NCBI GenBank assembly: GCA_047608145.1
Contig: JASGDC010000016.1
Coordinates: 1-53,911 of the forward strand
DNA: 53,911 nucleotides
From: JASGDC01 sp047608145
GTDB taxonomy: Bacteria > Actinomycetota > Actinomycetes > Actinomycetales > Micrococcaceae
Direction: 5' to 3'
A model generated the notes under the pieces. That model worked only from the letters and a program-made list of their open reading frames with translations. It was not told the DNA's origin and made no database searches. A program made the translations under genes and the position numbers. This document shows positions 33,719-42,579 of this stretch, piece by piece; position 1 is the stretch's first letter, and each line of letters begins with the position of its first letter.

Positions 33719-34909
33719 TTACTTTTCATTAACTGTTACGGCAAAAGACTGAGTTTGTTGTTTAGCCGAAACAATTACCGGAGCTTCATCCTGAGCAATG
33801 AAAACCGATTCTCCTGTTTTCAGCGTCAAGCTTTCAACTGTGCTTTCACAAGCCACTTCCCCATTACCTACCAAAAATATTGTTGGCCCATTCTGGGCTA
33901 TATTAGCGTGCTCATCAGCCTTTAATTCCATTATTTGTAATTGAAATTCTTCAAAAGGTGGGTGCAAAATCGCTCTCCCCAGCTCATCTTCTTCAGGTTC
34001 TAAGAAAGAAACATCTGTCGCTTTAAATTCCACTACCTCTAATAGTTCAGTAATATCCATATGCTTAGGAGTAAGACCACCTCTTAAAACATTATCCGAT
34101 GAAGCCATCACTTCAATACCCAATCCTTTAAGATAAGCATGTACATTTCCAGCTGGTAGAAAAATAGCCTGTCCAGGTTTTAGCGAAACTCGATTTAGCA
34201 TCAATGACAAAATAACACCTGGATCGCCTGGATATAACTCTTGGAGATCCACTATAGTTTCATATTCTTTTCTATGCTTAGAGTTTTTAATGCTTCTAGC
34301 AGTTTTAACACATTGGTTAACTAAATTTTCAATGCCTTCTGGTTTATTGAGCAAGAATGTAAAAGCAGATTTTATCCCTTGTTTATCTTGCAAAGATACT
34401 TGTAATTGCTCAAATAGCTCAGATTCAGCTAATTTAGAATTTTCATCTTCAAGCTCAGTAAAGATTTCTATTGTCTGTTCAAGTTTTCTAAATCCACATA
34501 GTGCCTCAAAAGTAGTGAGAGCATATATTATCTCTGGTTTATGATTGCCATCTTTATAATTTCGATGACCAGCATCTCTAGAAATTCCTTGCTTTTCTTC
34601 GAAAGCAAATCCCTTTTTTGCTTGTGCTTTAGTAGGATGCACTTGTAAAGAAAGTGCTGAATCCGCAGCTAACATTTTCACTAAGTAAGGTAATTTGTCT
34701 AATTTTAAATTAGACCCAGCTAAAAAAGCAGGATGTTGTTCTAATACGCTATCAAGTGGTCCAACCTCAGTTACTGATGGAGAATCTGGGTGTGCACCAT
34801 ACCAAATTTCAGCTTGTGGCTCATCGGAAGGTTTTTGCCCTAGATATTTTGGGATTAGTGACTTAGACCCCCATGCGTAATCTTTAATTTGGTTTTTTAG
34901 CTTTAACAT
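33719..34909 (-). CDS. manA: Mannose-6-phosphate isomerase, class I
   Basis: ManA (396 aa) interconverts fructose-6-phosphate and mannose-6-phosphate with zinc. Zinc ligands are visible in QVHPTKAQA (Gln and His, near 97-99) and NHKPEI (Glu, near 130), with the later His in GNVHAY near 256; the catalytic Arg segment is LRGGLTPKHMD. It feeds GDP-mannose synthesis together with ManC at 47011. The ATG follows AAGGAGTAAGG. It sits 36 bases after the LCP gene, so the two may be co-transcribed. Confidence 0.95.
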   Translation of the reverse strand: MLKLKNQIKDYAWGSKSLIPKYLGQKPSDEPQAEIWYGAHPDSPSVTEVGPLDSVLEQHPAFLAGSNLKLDKLPYLVKMLAADSALSLQVHPTKAQAKKGFAFEEKQGISRDAGHRNYKDGNHKPEIIYALTTFEALCGFRKLEQTIEIFTELEDENSKLAESELFEQLQVSLQDKQGIKSAFTFLLNKPEGIENLVNQCVKTARSIKNSKHRKEYETIVDLQELYPGDPGVILSLMLNRVSLKPGQAIFLPAGNVHAYLKGLGIEVMASSDNVLRGGLTPKHMDITELLEVVEFKATDVSFLEPEEDELGRAILHPPFEEFQLQIMELKADEHANIAQNGPTIFLVGNGEVACESTVESLTLKTGESVFIAQDEAPVIVSAKQQTQSFAVTVNEK

Positions 34910-34921
34910 CCTTACTCCTTA

Positions 34922-34935
34922 AGTGAGTACTCACT
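34922..34935. promoter_or_regulatory. Perfect 14-base palindrome before manA
   Basis: AGTGAGTACTCACT is identical to its own complement and lies in the 36-base gap between the LCP gene and manA. With no loop it is unlikely to be an RNA hairpin. It is a candidate site for a dimeric DNA-binding regulator, though its position between co-oriented genes makes the role uncertain. Confidence 0.3.
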
Positions 34936-34945
34936 ACTTAAATAA

Positions 34946-36457
34946 TTATGGCACAGAGCAAATTGCAGAGTCTGTAAGTCGGAAATTGGCATTATTAGTA
35001 GTGCCAGAATCAGTATCTTGTTGATTGTAGTCTTCAGCACCTTCTGGAGTATTATCAAATTGTTGATCTTGATCTTCTCCTTCATTAATAGTGCCATCTG
35101 GAGCTTGTGCAGTCTTTTCTGTATCACTACCACTGGCACTTGCTTGGCTAATAATTTGTTTAACCGTAGCTTGTGCTGCATCATAATCAGGATTTATTGG
35201 AAAATTAACCGCAAATGTCGGTGCCCCAAGAGCCATCGTTAACATTTTTTTCCCATGTCCTTTTTGAGCTAATGCATTAAAAGTATTTATTTGATTACTA
35301 GCAATATCGGTACTGAGTTGCTTATTATTAATTGCTTCACTTGCAAAAGCTGAAGAAACATTCGAAACTGAATGCTGTTTCAATAAGCCAGCAACCACAC
35401 AACGTTGTCTTGCCATCCGATCAAAATCATTTGAGTATTCTATACTCCGTGCATACCAAGCAACCTGGTTACCGTTTAATTTTACATTTTTACCAGCAGG
35501 AATATTTCCAGTTACTGGACTACGTGTGGTGCCATCATCTTGTAGCTCTCCACCAATCGGTACTTCTTGACTAATATTTAGATTAATACCGCCAAGGTCA
35601 TCTACAACTTTTTGAAAACCATTAAAATCAGTAAATAAGTAAGCTTGTATTGGGATTCCTAAAGCACCACTTACCGCATCTTTCATTGCTGTAGCACCAG
35701 GATCTTTGACATTTGGATAAGAGCTACGATATTTTTCATTAACGGTGCTATACAAGTCTTCCAAACGACAATTAGCACCACAATCAAAGCCGTCTGGATA
35801 AATCTTAGCCATTGGAGAATTAGCTGGAAACGGCACTCCTAGTAGATTGTGCGGCAATGAAATAGCTGCCGTTTCTCCCGTATTAGCGTCAACACTCAAT
35901 GCCATTATTCCGGCAGGATTCTTATCACCATCATCTAAAGCACCCATAATCAAAAAATTATAACGACCATTAACTGGTTTAATATCATTGCTAGCATTAT
36001 TAAAAAAGCCTTGAGAAACAGCAGCAGCTTTTGTTTTATGAATTTTAAGCAAACTAGTTATCGTGCCTGCACCAACACTAATTGTTAATAAAAATGAAAG
36101 TAGCAAAACCCCAAACTGTTTGAATGGATTTTGAAGTTGCTTAATTTCTAAAAGTGGTAACGTCCTAAATTGCACATAAGCCCAATATAAAGCAGCCAAA
36201 ATTCCTAGTATCCATAAACCGATAGTAACTGGTTTAAGGTTAACAAAATTAAAAAACTGTCCCTTATTTACAGTATGGAAAACAATAAGAGATATGACTA
36301 CCAACCAAATAAGGATACTAATCGCAAGAAATACAAACCTACTTTTACCTTTTGTTTTCAGACATTGTACTGAACCAGGTAACAGTATTGAGGATAAAAC
36401 TGATCTCAAAGAACGAAACAACGGATTTTTAGTGAGATAAAGCTTCATATTTATCAT
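34946..36457 (-). CDS. LytR-CpsA-Psr (LCP) family wall glycopolymer transferase
   Basis: The 503-aa protein has three or four N-terminal membrane segments (about 45-62, 75-97, 110-135) and an extracytoplasmic LCP domain from about 165 to 400. LCP enzymes attach polyprenyl-linked glycopolymers to peptidoglycan. Family blocks seen are NFLIMGALD, AISLPHNLLGVPFPA, the FTDFNGFQKVVDDLGGI strand and the RMARQRCVV helix. The conserved Arg of the SLPR(N/D) block is His here. A disordered Asp/Asn/Gln/Thr tail ends the protein. It precedes manA on the same strand. No clear ribosome site; ATG at 36448 is an alternative start. Confidence 0.88.
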   Translation of the reverse strand: MINMKLYLTKNPLFRSLRSVLSSILLPGSVQCLKTKGKSRFVFLAISILIWLVVISLIVFHTVNKGQFFNFVNLKPVTIGLWILGILAALYWAYVQFRTLPLLEIKQLQNPFKQFGVLLLSFLLTISVGAGTITSLLKIHKTKAAAVSQGFFNNASNDIKPVNGRYNFLIMGALDDGDKNPAGIMALSVDANTGETAAISLPHNLLGVPFPANSPMAKIYPDGFDCGANCRLEDLYSTVNEKYRSSYPNVKDPGATAMKDAVSGALGIPIQAYLFTDFNGFQKVVDDLGGINLNISQEVPIGGELQDDGTTRSPVTGNIPAGKNVKLNGNQVAWYARSIEYSNDFDRMARQRCVVAGLLKQHSVSNVSSAFASEAINNKQLSTDIASNQINTFNALAQKGHGKKMLTMALGAPTFAVNFPINPDYDAAQATVKQIISQASASGSDTEKTAQAPDGTINEGEDQDQQFDNTPEGAEDYNQQDTDSGTTNNANFRLTDSAICSVP

Positions 36458-36558
36458 TTAAGCATTAGTGACTTTAACAACACAAGTCCGCGACACTGAA
36501 TACTTATTTAGAGTATTAACGCTATACTAGATAGGTTACAAATTTTGGAGTTGAGTAG

Positions 36559-37035
36559 ATGGATAAAGCAATGACCTTCATTATCGACCTTTGGCACTTA
36601 GTGCTAAAAAAGGTAGCCAAATTCGGCGTCGTAGGTGGAGTAGCTTTTATTATCGACTCTGGAATTTATCTTGCCCTATTACATGGGCCACTTAGTGCTA
36701 AAACCATTACAGCAAAAACAATTTCTAGTGTAATTGCTACAATTTTTTCTTACTATGCCAATCGACACTGGACTTATACCCACCAAAAGACTCAATCTAA
36801 AACTCGTGAAATGGTGTTATTTTTTATCTTTAATGGTCTAGCAATTTTAATATCGCTTTTCTGTTTAGCTGTTTCACACTATATTTTGGACTACACTTCA
36901 AAAACTGCTGACTTCATTTCAAGTACTATTATTGGAACTATCTTGGGTATGATTTTCCGCTACTTTACCTACGACGCTTTTGTATTTACTGGCGATAAAG
37001 ATGAAGCTAAAAAAGAACCCAAAAAAGCTAATTAA
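36559..37035 (+). CDS. GtrA-family membrane protein
   Basis: The 158-aa protein has four membrane segments and the GtrA pattern KFGVVGGVAFIIDSGIYLALL near the start, followed by NRHWTY near 75. GtrA proteins help flip polyprenyl-linked sugars or build surface glycans. It has an upstream TATACT -10 and a TTGGAG site. It overlaps the convergent PH-domain gene by 8 bases at its 3' end. It faces away from the LCP gene, sharing a short divergent promoter region. Confidence 0.9.
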   Translation: MDKAMTFIIDLWHLVLKKVAKFGVVGGVAFIIDSGIYLALLHGPLSAKTITAKTISSVIATIFSYYANRHWTYTHQKTQSKTREMVLFFIFNGLAILISLFCLAVSHYILDYTSKTADFISSTIIGTILGMIFRYFTYDAFVFTGDKDEAKKEPKKAN

Positions 37036-37543
37036 TTACTTGTTGAATTGGTTCATACTTAGGTATTGCGCCGTATTCCGTTCTTAACAAAGTCTGAATA
37101 ATATTTCGAAATCTCCGAGCCTCTGGTACATTATGAAATTTTAAAGCAGGACGCTTATCTCGAAAATAAAAAATTATATTTCCCGAACGCCCATACAACC
37201 TTTGCATTATATTTCGAGAAACTTCAATACTAGCTATTAAATCTAGTGGAGCATCCAACTCTTTGCTATTTAAAATACCTTTTTTAAGGATTACTCGTTT
37301 CGAAGTCAAAGTATAACTAGTTCCAAGCCAGCGGAAAAACGGAGCAATAACAAAGTACAAAGTAGCTAAACCGGCTATTATGTAAGCTCCATATAACAAC
37401 AATTGCCGATAATCAGATGGTGGTAGCATCCGAATGCTATACGCAGTGATAAATACAATTAGGCATGACATTACTACCGGGAACGTAAGCTTACGCCCAT
37501 GCGACCGAGTCTTTAACACAAAAAATTCGTGTTTACCTACCAC
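37028..37543 (-). CDS. Membrane protein with a bacterial PH domain
   Basis: The 171-aa protein has two membrane segments (about 20-37 and 49-68) and a following bacterial PH domain (DUF304/bPH2), recognisable by YTLTSKRVILKKGILNSKELDAPLDLIASIEVSRN. Such proteins are common in actinobacteria, and their role is mostly unknown. The start is GTG behind AAAGGA. It is convergent with gtrA and divergent from maf. Confidence 0.82.
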   Translation of the reverse strand: MVGKHEFFVLKTRSHGRKLTFPVVMSCLIVFITAYSIRMLPPSDYRQLLLYGAYIIAGLATLYFVIAPFFRWLGTSYTLTSKRVILKKGILNSKELDAPLDLIASIEVSRNIMQRLYGRSGNIIFYFRDKRPALKFHNVPEARRFRNIIQTLLRTEYGAIPKYEPIQQVIN

Positions 37544-37590
37544 TAGTATTTATCCTTTCAATAAAATTTTACTCTTATACTATTCTCATT

Positions 37591-37606
37591 TATATTCGGA
37601 ATTATG
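37591..37606 (+). promoter_or_regulatory. Leaderless promoter of maf
   Basis: TTTACT (37568) - 17 bases - TATATT (37591) - 7 bases - ATG (37604). Transcription would start at or next to the A of the start codon, and no ribosome site is present. This is the clearest of several such starts in the window. Confidence 0.6.
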
Positions 37607-38215
37607 TACAGTACCAAATTAATATTAGCTTCTGGATCACCAGCTCGTTTAAAAACTTTACGAGCAGCTGGTTTTAATCCTGTTGTCCAGATTTCTGCAG
37701 TAGACGAACGTGAGATTGAAAACAAACTTCAAAATGTCTCTCCTGGAGAACTAGCTTTAGAACTTGCAAAAGCCAAAACTCTAAATATAGCTCATAAAAC
37801 TGACTTAAGTAATTCCGTAGTTATCGGCTGTGATTCAGTTTTTGAGCATAAAGGTAAAGTTTGGGGTAAACCACACACTACTGAAAAAGCAATTAAGCGC
37901 ATTAAAGCTCAACAAGGTACTTCTGGCATTTTACACACTGGACACTGGGTTTGCTATCAAGACCACTCAATAGGTATTACTAACTCCACAGTAGTTACCT
38001 TCGCAGAAATGTCTGATGCACAAATTGAAAAGTATGTAGCAAGTAACGAACCTCTAGAAGTTGCAGGTTCTTTTACCATTGATGGCTTAGGAGCTACTTT
38101 CATTAAAGAAATTCAAGGCGACCCTCATAATGTCGTCGGCATTAGTATCAGCACTTTGACTAAACTATTTGAAAAAGTTGATCTAGATATTACCGACTTT
38201 TGGAAAGTTAATTAA
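37604..38215 (+). CDS. maf: Maf-family nucleoside triphosphate pyrophosphatase
   Basis: The 203-aa protein hydrolyses non-canonical or surplus nucleoside triphosphates, a housekeeping and septum-related role. The signature LILASGSPARLKTLRAAGF is at the N terminus, AVDE follows near 33, and the catalytic-site segment VIGCDSVF is near 71. It starts at an ATG without ribosome site, 7 bases after a TATATT box. It is convergent with lpdA; a family B palindrome lies between the two. Confidence 0.93.
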   Translation: MYSTKLILASGSPARLKTLRAAGFNPVVQISAVDEREIENKLQNVSPGELALELAKAKTLNIAHKTDLSNSVVIGCDSVFEHKGKVWGKPHTTEKAIKRIKAQQGTSGILHTGHWVCYQDHSIGITNSTVVTFAEMSDAQIEKYVASNEPLEVAGSFTIDGLGATFIKEIQGDPHNVVGISISTLTKLFEKVDLDITDFWKVN

Positions 38216-38225
38216 ATATAACTAA

Positions 38226-38271
38226 GTTTTCTAAACAGTTTAAGTGTGTTTAAACATACTGAATAGAAAAC
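38226..38271. repeat. Dispersed palindromic repeat, family B, copy 2 (probable shared terminator)
   Basis: Arms GTTTTCTA and TAGAAAAC enclose the core AGTTTAAGTGTGTTTAAACA with ATACTGA, which matches copy 1 at 28074-28133. It stands between the stops of maf (38215) and lpdA (38284), so it may terminate both. Confidence 0.75.
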
Positions 38272-38283
38272 CAAACTAATTAA

Positions 38284-39684
38284 CTAAAGTTTCTTATGTA
38301 AACGACGTCCAGCTTCAGTAATCGAACCAGTGAGAGATGGGAACACTGTGAAAGTCTCTGCAAGCTGGTCTACTGTCAGCCTGTTAGTGACTGCAAGTGC
38401 AATTGGGAAAATTAACTCAGAAGCACTTGGCCCTACTACCACACCACCAATAACGGTACCTGAACCACGGCGAGCAAATAGTTTCACAAAACCTTCAGAA
38501 ATATCTAACATTTTGGCGCGTGCATTATTTGCAAGCGGCAAACTAAATACATCAGCAGATACGGTGCCTTCAGTTATATCTTTCTCAGTTATACCTACTG
38601 AAGCAATTTCTGGATTAGTGAAAATATTTGAAGCAACTTTACTTAAATCAAGTGGCTTCACTGCATCACCCATAATATGTGCCACTGCTACGCGACCTTG
38701 CATCGCTGCAACTGATGCTAATGGGAACACCCCCGTACAGTCACCAGCAGCATAGATATGTGAAACAGAAGTGCGAGATACTGAATCAATTTCGATATGT
38801 CCACTCTTTGCTAAATCAATACCATTTTCTTCTAAGTTCAGACCAGCAGTATTAGGGATTGCACCGACTGCCACAAGACAATGGCTACCTTCCACAGTTA
38901 AGCCATTTGTCAAAGTAACAGTCACTCCATCATCTGTAGCTTCAACTTTTTCGGCACGAGATGAAGGTACTACTCGCAAACCACGACGCCCTAATGATTC
39001 CTCTAATACCTTTGCCGCATCAGAATCCTCTCCAGGCAATACTTGAGCGCGCGAAGAAATAAGAGTAACTTTAACTCCAAGACCTGTATAGGCTGAAGCA
39101 AACTCTGCACCAGTCACACCTGAACCAATTACAATTAAATGCTCTGGAAGTTCAGTCATTGTATATAACTGAGTCCAGTTAAAAATCCGTTTACCATCTG
39201 GCTTTGAAGAATCAAGCTCTCGTGGTGAACCACCAACAGCAAGTAAAATATAATCTGCATCGAGTCTAGTAGTACCACCAGATTCTACATCTACTTCAAT
39301 AGTATGTGGGTCTATAAGCTTACCTTCGCCTTTGATGACTTCAACCCCATACTTCTTTATATCATTTTCGATATCTTCTGATTGAGATTTTGCTAAAGCA
39401 ATTAATCGCTTGTTAACTTCCGTAAGGGTTTTACCGTTAATATTTAAGGTCTGCCCTTCTTTAAGTAAACCCATTGTCTGGGCTTCTTTTGCTTTAGCAA
39501 TCAAATCAGATGCTGCAATTAAAGTTTTTGACGGTACTACGTCGCTTAAAACTGCAGAACCACCGATACCTTGACGTTCCACTAATGTTACTTTTGCACC
39601 TAATCGTGCAGCTGAGTGTGCGGCTTCATAGCCTCCTGGGCCACCGCCCAATACTACAAGATGAATTTGTTTTTTAGCTACCAT
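38284..39684 (-). CDS. lpdA: NAD(P)H-quinone dehydrogenase (LpdA-type flavoprotein)
   Basis: The 466-aa protein is a pyridine-nucleotide-disulphide oxidoreductase with FAD site GGGPGGYEAA at the N terminus and NAD(P) site VIGSGVTGAEFA near 180. The redox pair CxxxxC of true lipoamide dehydrogenases is missing: the region reads GGSAVLSDVVPSKTLI. This matches the mycobacterial LpdA (Rv3303c) type, which reduces quinones. The punA-pmmB neighbours fit the same synteny. A TTG frame start at 39693 exists, but it overlaps a TACAAT box 8 bases upstream of the ATG at 39684, so the latter is used (leaderless). Confidence 0.88.
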   Translation of the reverse strand: MVAKKQIHLVVLGGGPGGYEAAHSAARLGAKVTLVERQGIGGSAVLSDVVPSKTLIAASDLIAKAKEAQTMGLLKEGQTLNINGKTLTEVNKRLIALAKSQSEDIENDIKKYGVEVIKGEGKLIDPHTIEVDVESGGTTRLDADYILLAVGGSPRELDSSKPDGKRIFNWTQLYTMTELPEHLIVIGSGVTGAEFASAYTGLGVKVTLISSRAQVLPGEDSDAAKVLEESLGRRGLRVVPSSRAEKVEATDDGVTVTLTNGLTVEGSHCLVAVGAIPNTAGLNLEENGIDLAKSGHIEIDSVSRTSVSHIYAAGDCTGVFPLASVAAMQGRVAVAHIMGDAVKPLDLSKVASNIFTNPEIASVGITEKDITEGTVSADVFSLPLANNARAKMLDISEGFVKLFARRGSGTVIGGVVVGPSASELIFPIALAVTNRLTVDQLAETFTVFPSLTGSITEAGRRLHKKL

Positions 39685-40073
39685 AATATCCAATTGTATT
39701 GGTAATTGCTCTCATGGTGCCTTTAACACGAGTTTTCCACAACATAAAGTTATAAGAATTGGCTGATTCTTTAGGCTTTAAAGTAGTAACGCATACATTT
39801 TTCCCAATTGTTTACGAAATTTCGTATGCTTTTGGTAAAAATATATGCAGTGCCTTATTTCTTTTCAGGTATAGGGCAGTTTCTACTGCTTGATAATCTA
39901 AGTGATAATGAAGGGGTAGATAAAGAGAGGGTTAAAGGACTCTAATTAATACTGGGTTTTCACGTCGTGGAATCACCAAGATCACTCTGTGGAGTGCATT
40001 TACTGCTATCGACTCAATATCAGCCCCCATAACAAACAACAACCTTAACTAAATATTTGTTACCATATTAGAT
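39685..40073. other. Divergent promoter region lpdA / punA
   Basis: These 389 bases carry no gene that I can support. They contain the lpdA -10 TACAAT (39693-39698, minus), the family A palindrome (39791-39848) and the punA TACCAT element (40061-40066, plus). The remaining sequence has no recognisable motif. Confidence 0.6.
39791..39848. repeat. Dispersed palindromic repeat, family A, copy 2
   Basis: Arms of 17 bases (39791-39807 and 39832-39848) match with two mismatches around a perfect inner palindrome ACGAAATTTCGT. The part order and most bases match copy 1 at 21802-21869, including CATTTTTCCCAATTGTT. It lies between the divergent lpdA and punA promoters. Confidence 0.85.
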
Positions 40074-40895
40074 ATGGAAAATAATATAGATGATACGCAA
40101 GAAATTGCCCGCAAAGCCGCGGAATACATTAAAACTGAAACTGGAGTCGATAACCACGATATTGCCCTTGTTCTAGGCTCTGGCTGGGGAGAAGCCGCTG
40201 AACTCATAGGTGAAGAAGTTGCAAATCTTAACGCTGCCGACATCCCTGGATTCTCAGCCCCTGCAGTTGCTGGACACAATGCCTCAATTCGCTCAATAAA
40301 AATAACTAAAGGTGATAATGCAGGTAAACATGCCCTAGTACTTGGTAGCCGCACCCACTTCTATGAAGGTAAAGGTGTAGATGCAGTAGCTCACGGTGTA
40401 CGCACTGCAGCAGCAGCTGGCTGTAAACTCGTAGTTCTTACTAATGGCTGCGGCACTACTAACAAAGACTGTGGCCCAGGCACTCCAGTACTAATTAGTG
40501 ACCATATTAACAACACTGGAGTTACTCCACTTAAAGGTGCTAAATTCGTAGATTTAACAGATTTGTATTCACCTCGAGTTCGCAAAGTTGCGAAAGAAAT
40601 TGACTCTAGCTTAACTGAAGGTGTTTACATCCAATTCCCTGGCCCAGATTATGAAACTCCAGCAGAAGTGCGGATGGCTAAAATTTTGGGTGCAGATCTA
40701 GTGGGAATGTCAACTACTCTTGAAGCAATCGCGGCTCGCGATGCTGGTATGGAAGTATTTGGCATTTCCTTAGTTACAAACCTCGGTGCAGGTATTTCAG
40801 ATGAATCACTGAGCCACCAAGAGGTAATCGATGCTGGAGCTGCTGCTGGCCCACGTATTAGTAAACTTTTAGCAGAGATTGTCGCTAAGGCTTAA
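40074..40895 (+). CDS. punA: Purine nucleoside phosphorylase
   Basis: PNP (273 aa) splits purine (deoxy)nucleosides to base and (deoxy)ribose-1-phosphate. The trimeric (type I) pattern is clear: phosphate loop VLGSGWGEAAEL near 29, RTHFYEG near 104, and the base/sugar region GPDYETPAEVRM with EAIAARDAGMEVFGISLVTN near 220. It leads a punA-pmmB-deoC operon for nucleoside use. The ATG lacks a ribosome site and follows a TACCAT element by 7 bases, suggesting a leaderless mRNA. Confidence 0.95.
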   Translation: MENNIDDTQEIARKAAEYIKTETGVDNHDIALVLGSGWGEAAELIGEEVANLNAADIPGFSAPAVAGHNASIRSIKITKGDNAGKHALVLGSRTHFYEGKGVDAVAHGVRTAAAAGCKLVVLTNGCGTTNKDCGPGTPVLISDHINNTGVTPLKGAKFVDLTDLYSPRVRKVAKEIDSSLTEGVYIQFPGPDYETPAEVRMAKILGADLVGMSTTLEAIAARDAGMEVFGISLVTNLGAGISDESLSHQEVIDAGAAAGPRISKLLAEIVAKA

Positions 40896-40904
40896 GGAGG
40901 AGTC

Positions 40905-42578
40905 ATGACAAGTCTAACCCCCAAGCAATGGATTGAATTAGATCCAGATGCACAAACTAAAGCTGAATTACAAGAATTAATAGAAAAAGCTGAAACTGAT
41001 CAGGATGTCAAAAAGGAACTTGATGATCGCTTTGCTGGATTTCTAGAATTTGGTACTGCAGGTCTCCGTGCCGAGATGGCTGCCGGACCAAACCGCATGA
41101 ACCGACTCGTAGTCCGTAAAGCTGCCGCTGGTCTAGCAAACTATGCAAAGACTAAATTAGGCGATAAAGAAAAAAGCGTATCTATCGGATATGATGGACG
41201 TCATAATTCCAAGATTTTCGCTAAAGAGAGTGCCCAAATCATGACAGCTGCAGGTATCAAAACTTATTTGATGCCACGCGAATTTCCGACTCCAGTGCTA
41301 GCTTCTTCCGTACGAAAACTTAAAACTGATATTGGCATTATGGTAACAGCAAGCCACAATCCAGCAGCTGATAATGGTTATAAAGTGTACTTAGGTAACC
41401 AGCTCACAGACGAACTTGGTAATGGCTCACAAATTGTGCCACCTGCAGATAAAGAAATCTCTGAGGAGATCGATGCTATCGATTTAAGCAAGATTGAACT
41501 TGCAGAATCAGGTTGGGAAGAAGTTCCAGAATCAATCATTACTGATTATGTTGAACGTGCAGCTTCTTTAGTAGATAAAGCAGACTTCCATAAAGACCTT
41601 AAGATTGTCTACACTGCAATGCACGGTGTTGGTTCTCCAGTAATCCGTGCCGCACTTGAAAAGACTGGTTTTGAGCAAGTTGCTGTAGTTAAGGAACAGG
41701 ATAAGCCAGACCCTAATTTCCCTACCGTATCTTTCCCAAATCCGGAAGAAAAAGGTGCGCTATCATTAGCAATTGCTACTGCTAAAGAAGAAAATGCAGA
41801 TATTATTCTGGCACATGACCCTGATGCGGACCGTGCTGCCATTGCTATGGAAAAAGATGGTCAGTGGATTATGTTCCGCGGTGATCAACTAGGCACTCTA
41901 CTTGGTTGGCGCTTACTAGCTCACACTGAAGATCCTACTGAACTGGTCCTTTCAAACTCCATCGTATCTTCACGCATGCTAGGGGTAATCTCTAAAGATT
42001 ATGGCGCGGAACACCATGAAACTCTAACTGGTTTCAAATGGATTCCACGCCTTAAAGGCTTTAGCTATGGATATGAGGAAGCTCTAGGTTACTGTACTGA
42101 CCCAGATTATGTACATGATAAAGACGGTACAAGTGCATTATTATTTGCAGCACACATGGCTGCTTTCACTAAATCAAAAGGCACTGACCTTTGGGGTACT
42201 TTGAATAAGCTTTATACAAAGTACGGTCTATACTCTAGCGACCAGCTTTCAATTCGTGTTACTGCGTTAAGTCAGATTCAAGACATGATGAAGCAACTAC
42301 GTAGTGAACCATTAACTACCATTGCTGGTTCTAAAGTTACCGAAACTCGTGACTTGTTAAAGCCAACTAATAATTTGCCACCTACTGACGGTCTTGCGTA
42401 CTACTGTGAAGACGGTACTCGAGTAATAATTAGGCCTTCAGGTACCGAACCAAAGCTTAAGTGTTACCTAGAAGTTATCGCTGATAGCAAAGAAGGTTCT
42501 TTGGATACTGCACGTGAAAAAGCAGCAAAGCAATTGGACGAAATTAAAACCGAACTTTCAAAAATTCTAGGAGTATAA
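40905..42578 (+). CDS. pmmB: Phospho-sugar mutase (phosphomannomutase / phosphopentomutase family)
   Basis: The 557-aa alpha-D-phosphohexomutase shows the four sites: catalytic Ser in VTASHNPAADNGYK near 150, metal loop DPDADR near 305, sugar loop GYEEALGY near 390 and phosphate loop RPSGTEPKLKCY near 510. The long form next to punA (as PmmB in mycobacteria) can act on phosphomannose, phosphoglucose or deoxyribose-1-phosphate. Between punA and deoC, conversion of deoxyribose-1-phosphate to the 5-phosphate fits best; a role in mannose supply is also possible. An AAGGAGG site precedes the ATG. Confidence 0.9.
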   Translation: MTSLTPKQWIELDPDAQTKAELQELIEKAETDQDVKKELDDRFAGFLEFGTAGLRAEMAAGPNRMNRLVVRKAAAGLANYAKTKLGDKEKSVSIGYDGRHNSKIFAKESAQIMTAAGIKTYLMPREFPTPVLASSVRKLKTDIGIMVTASHNPAADNGYKVYLGNQLTDELGNGSQIVPPADKEISEEIDAIDLSKIELAESGWEEVPESIITDYVERAASLVDKADFHKDLKIVYTAMHGVGSPVIRAALEKTGFEQVAVVKEQDKPDPNFPTVSFPNPEEKGALSLAIATAKEENADIILAHDPDADRAAIAMEKDGQWIMFRGDQLGTLLGWRLLAHTEDPTELVLSNSIVSSRMLGVISKDYGAEHHETLTGFKWIPRLKGFSYGYEEALGYCTDPDYVHDKDGTSALLFAAHMAAFTKSKGTDLWGTLNKLYTKYGLYSSDQLSIRVTALSQIQDMMKQLRSEPLTTIAGSKVTETRDLLKPTNNLPPTDGLAYYCEDGTRVIIRPSGTEPKLKCYLEVIADSKEGSLDTAREKAAKQLDEIKTELSKILGV

Positions 42579-42579
42579 A

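Noticed and set aside
39900..40030. Possible tRNA-like or RNA-gene segment before punA
   Set aside because: No cloverleaf, T-loop or terminator could be drawn; no tRNA or rRNA gene is seen anywhere in the window.
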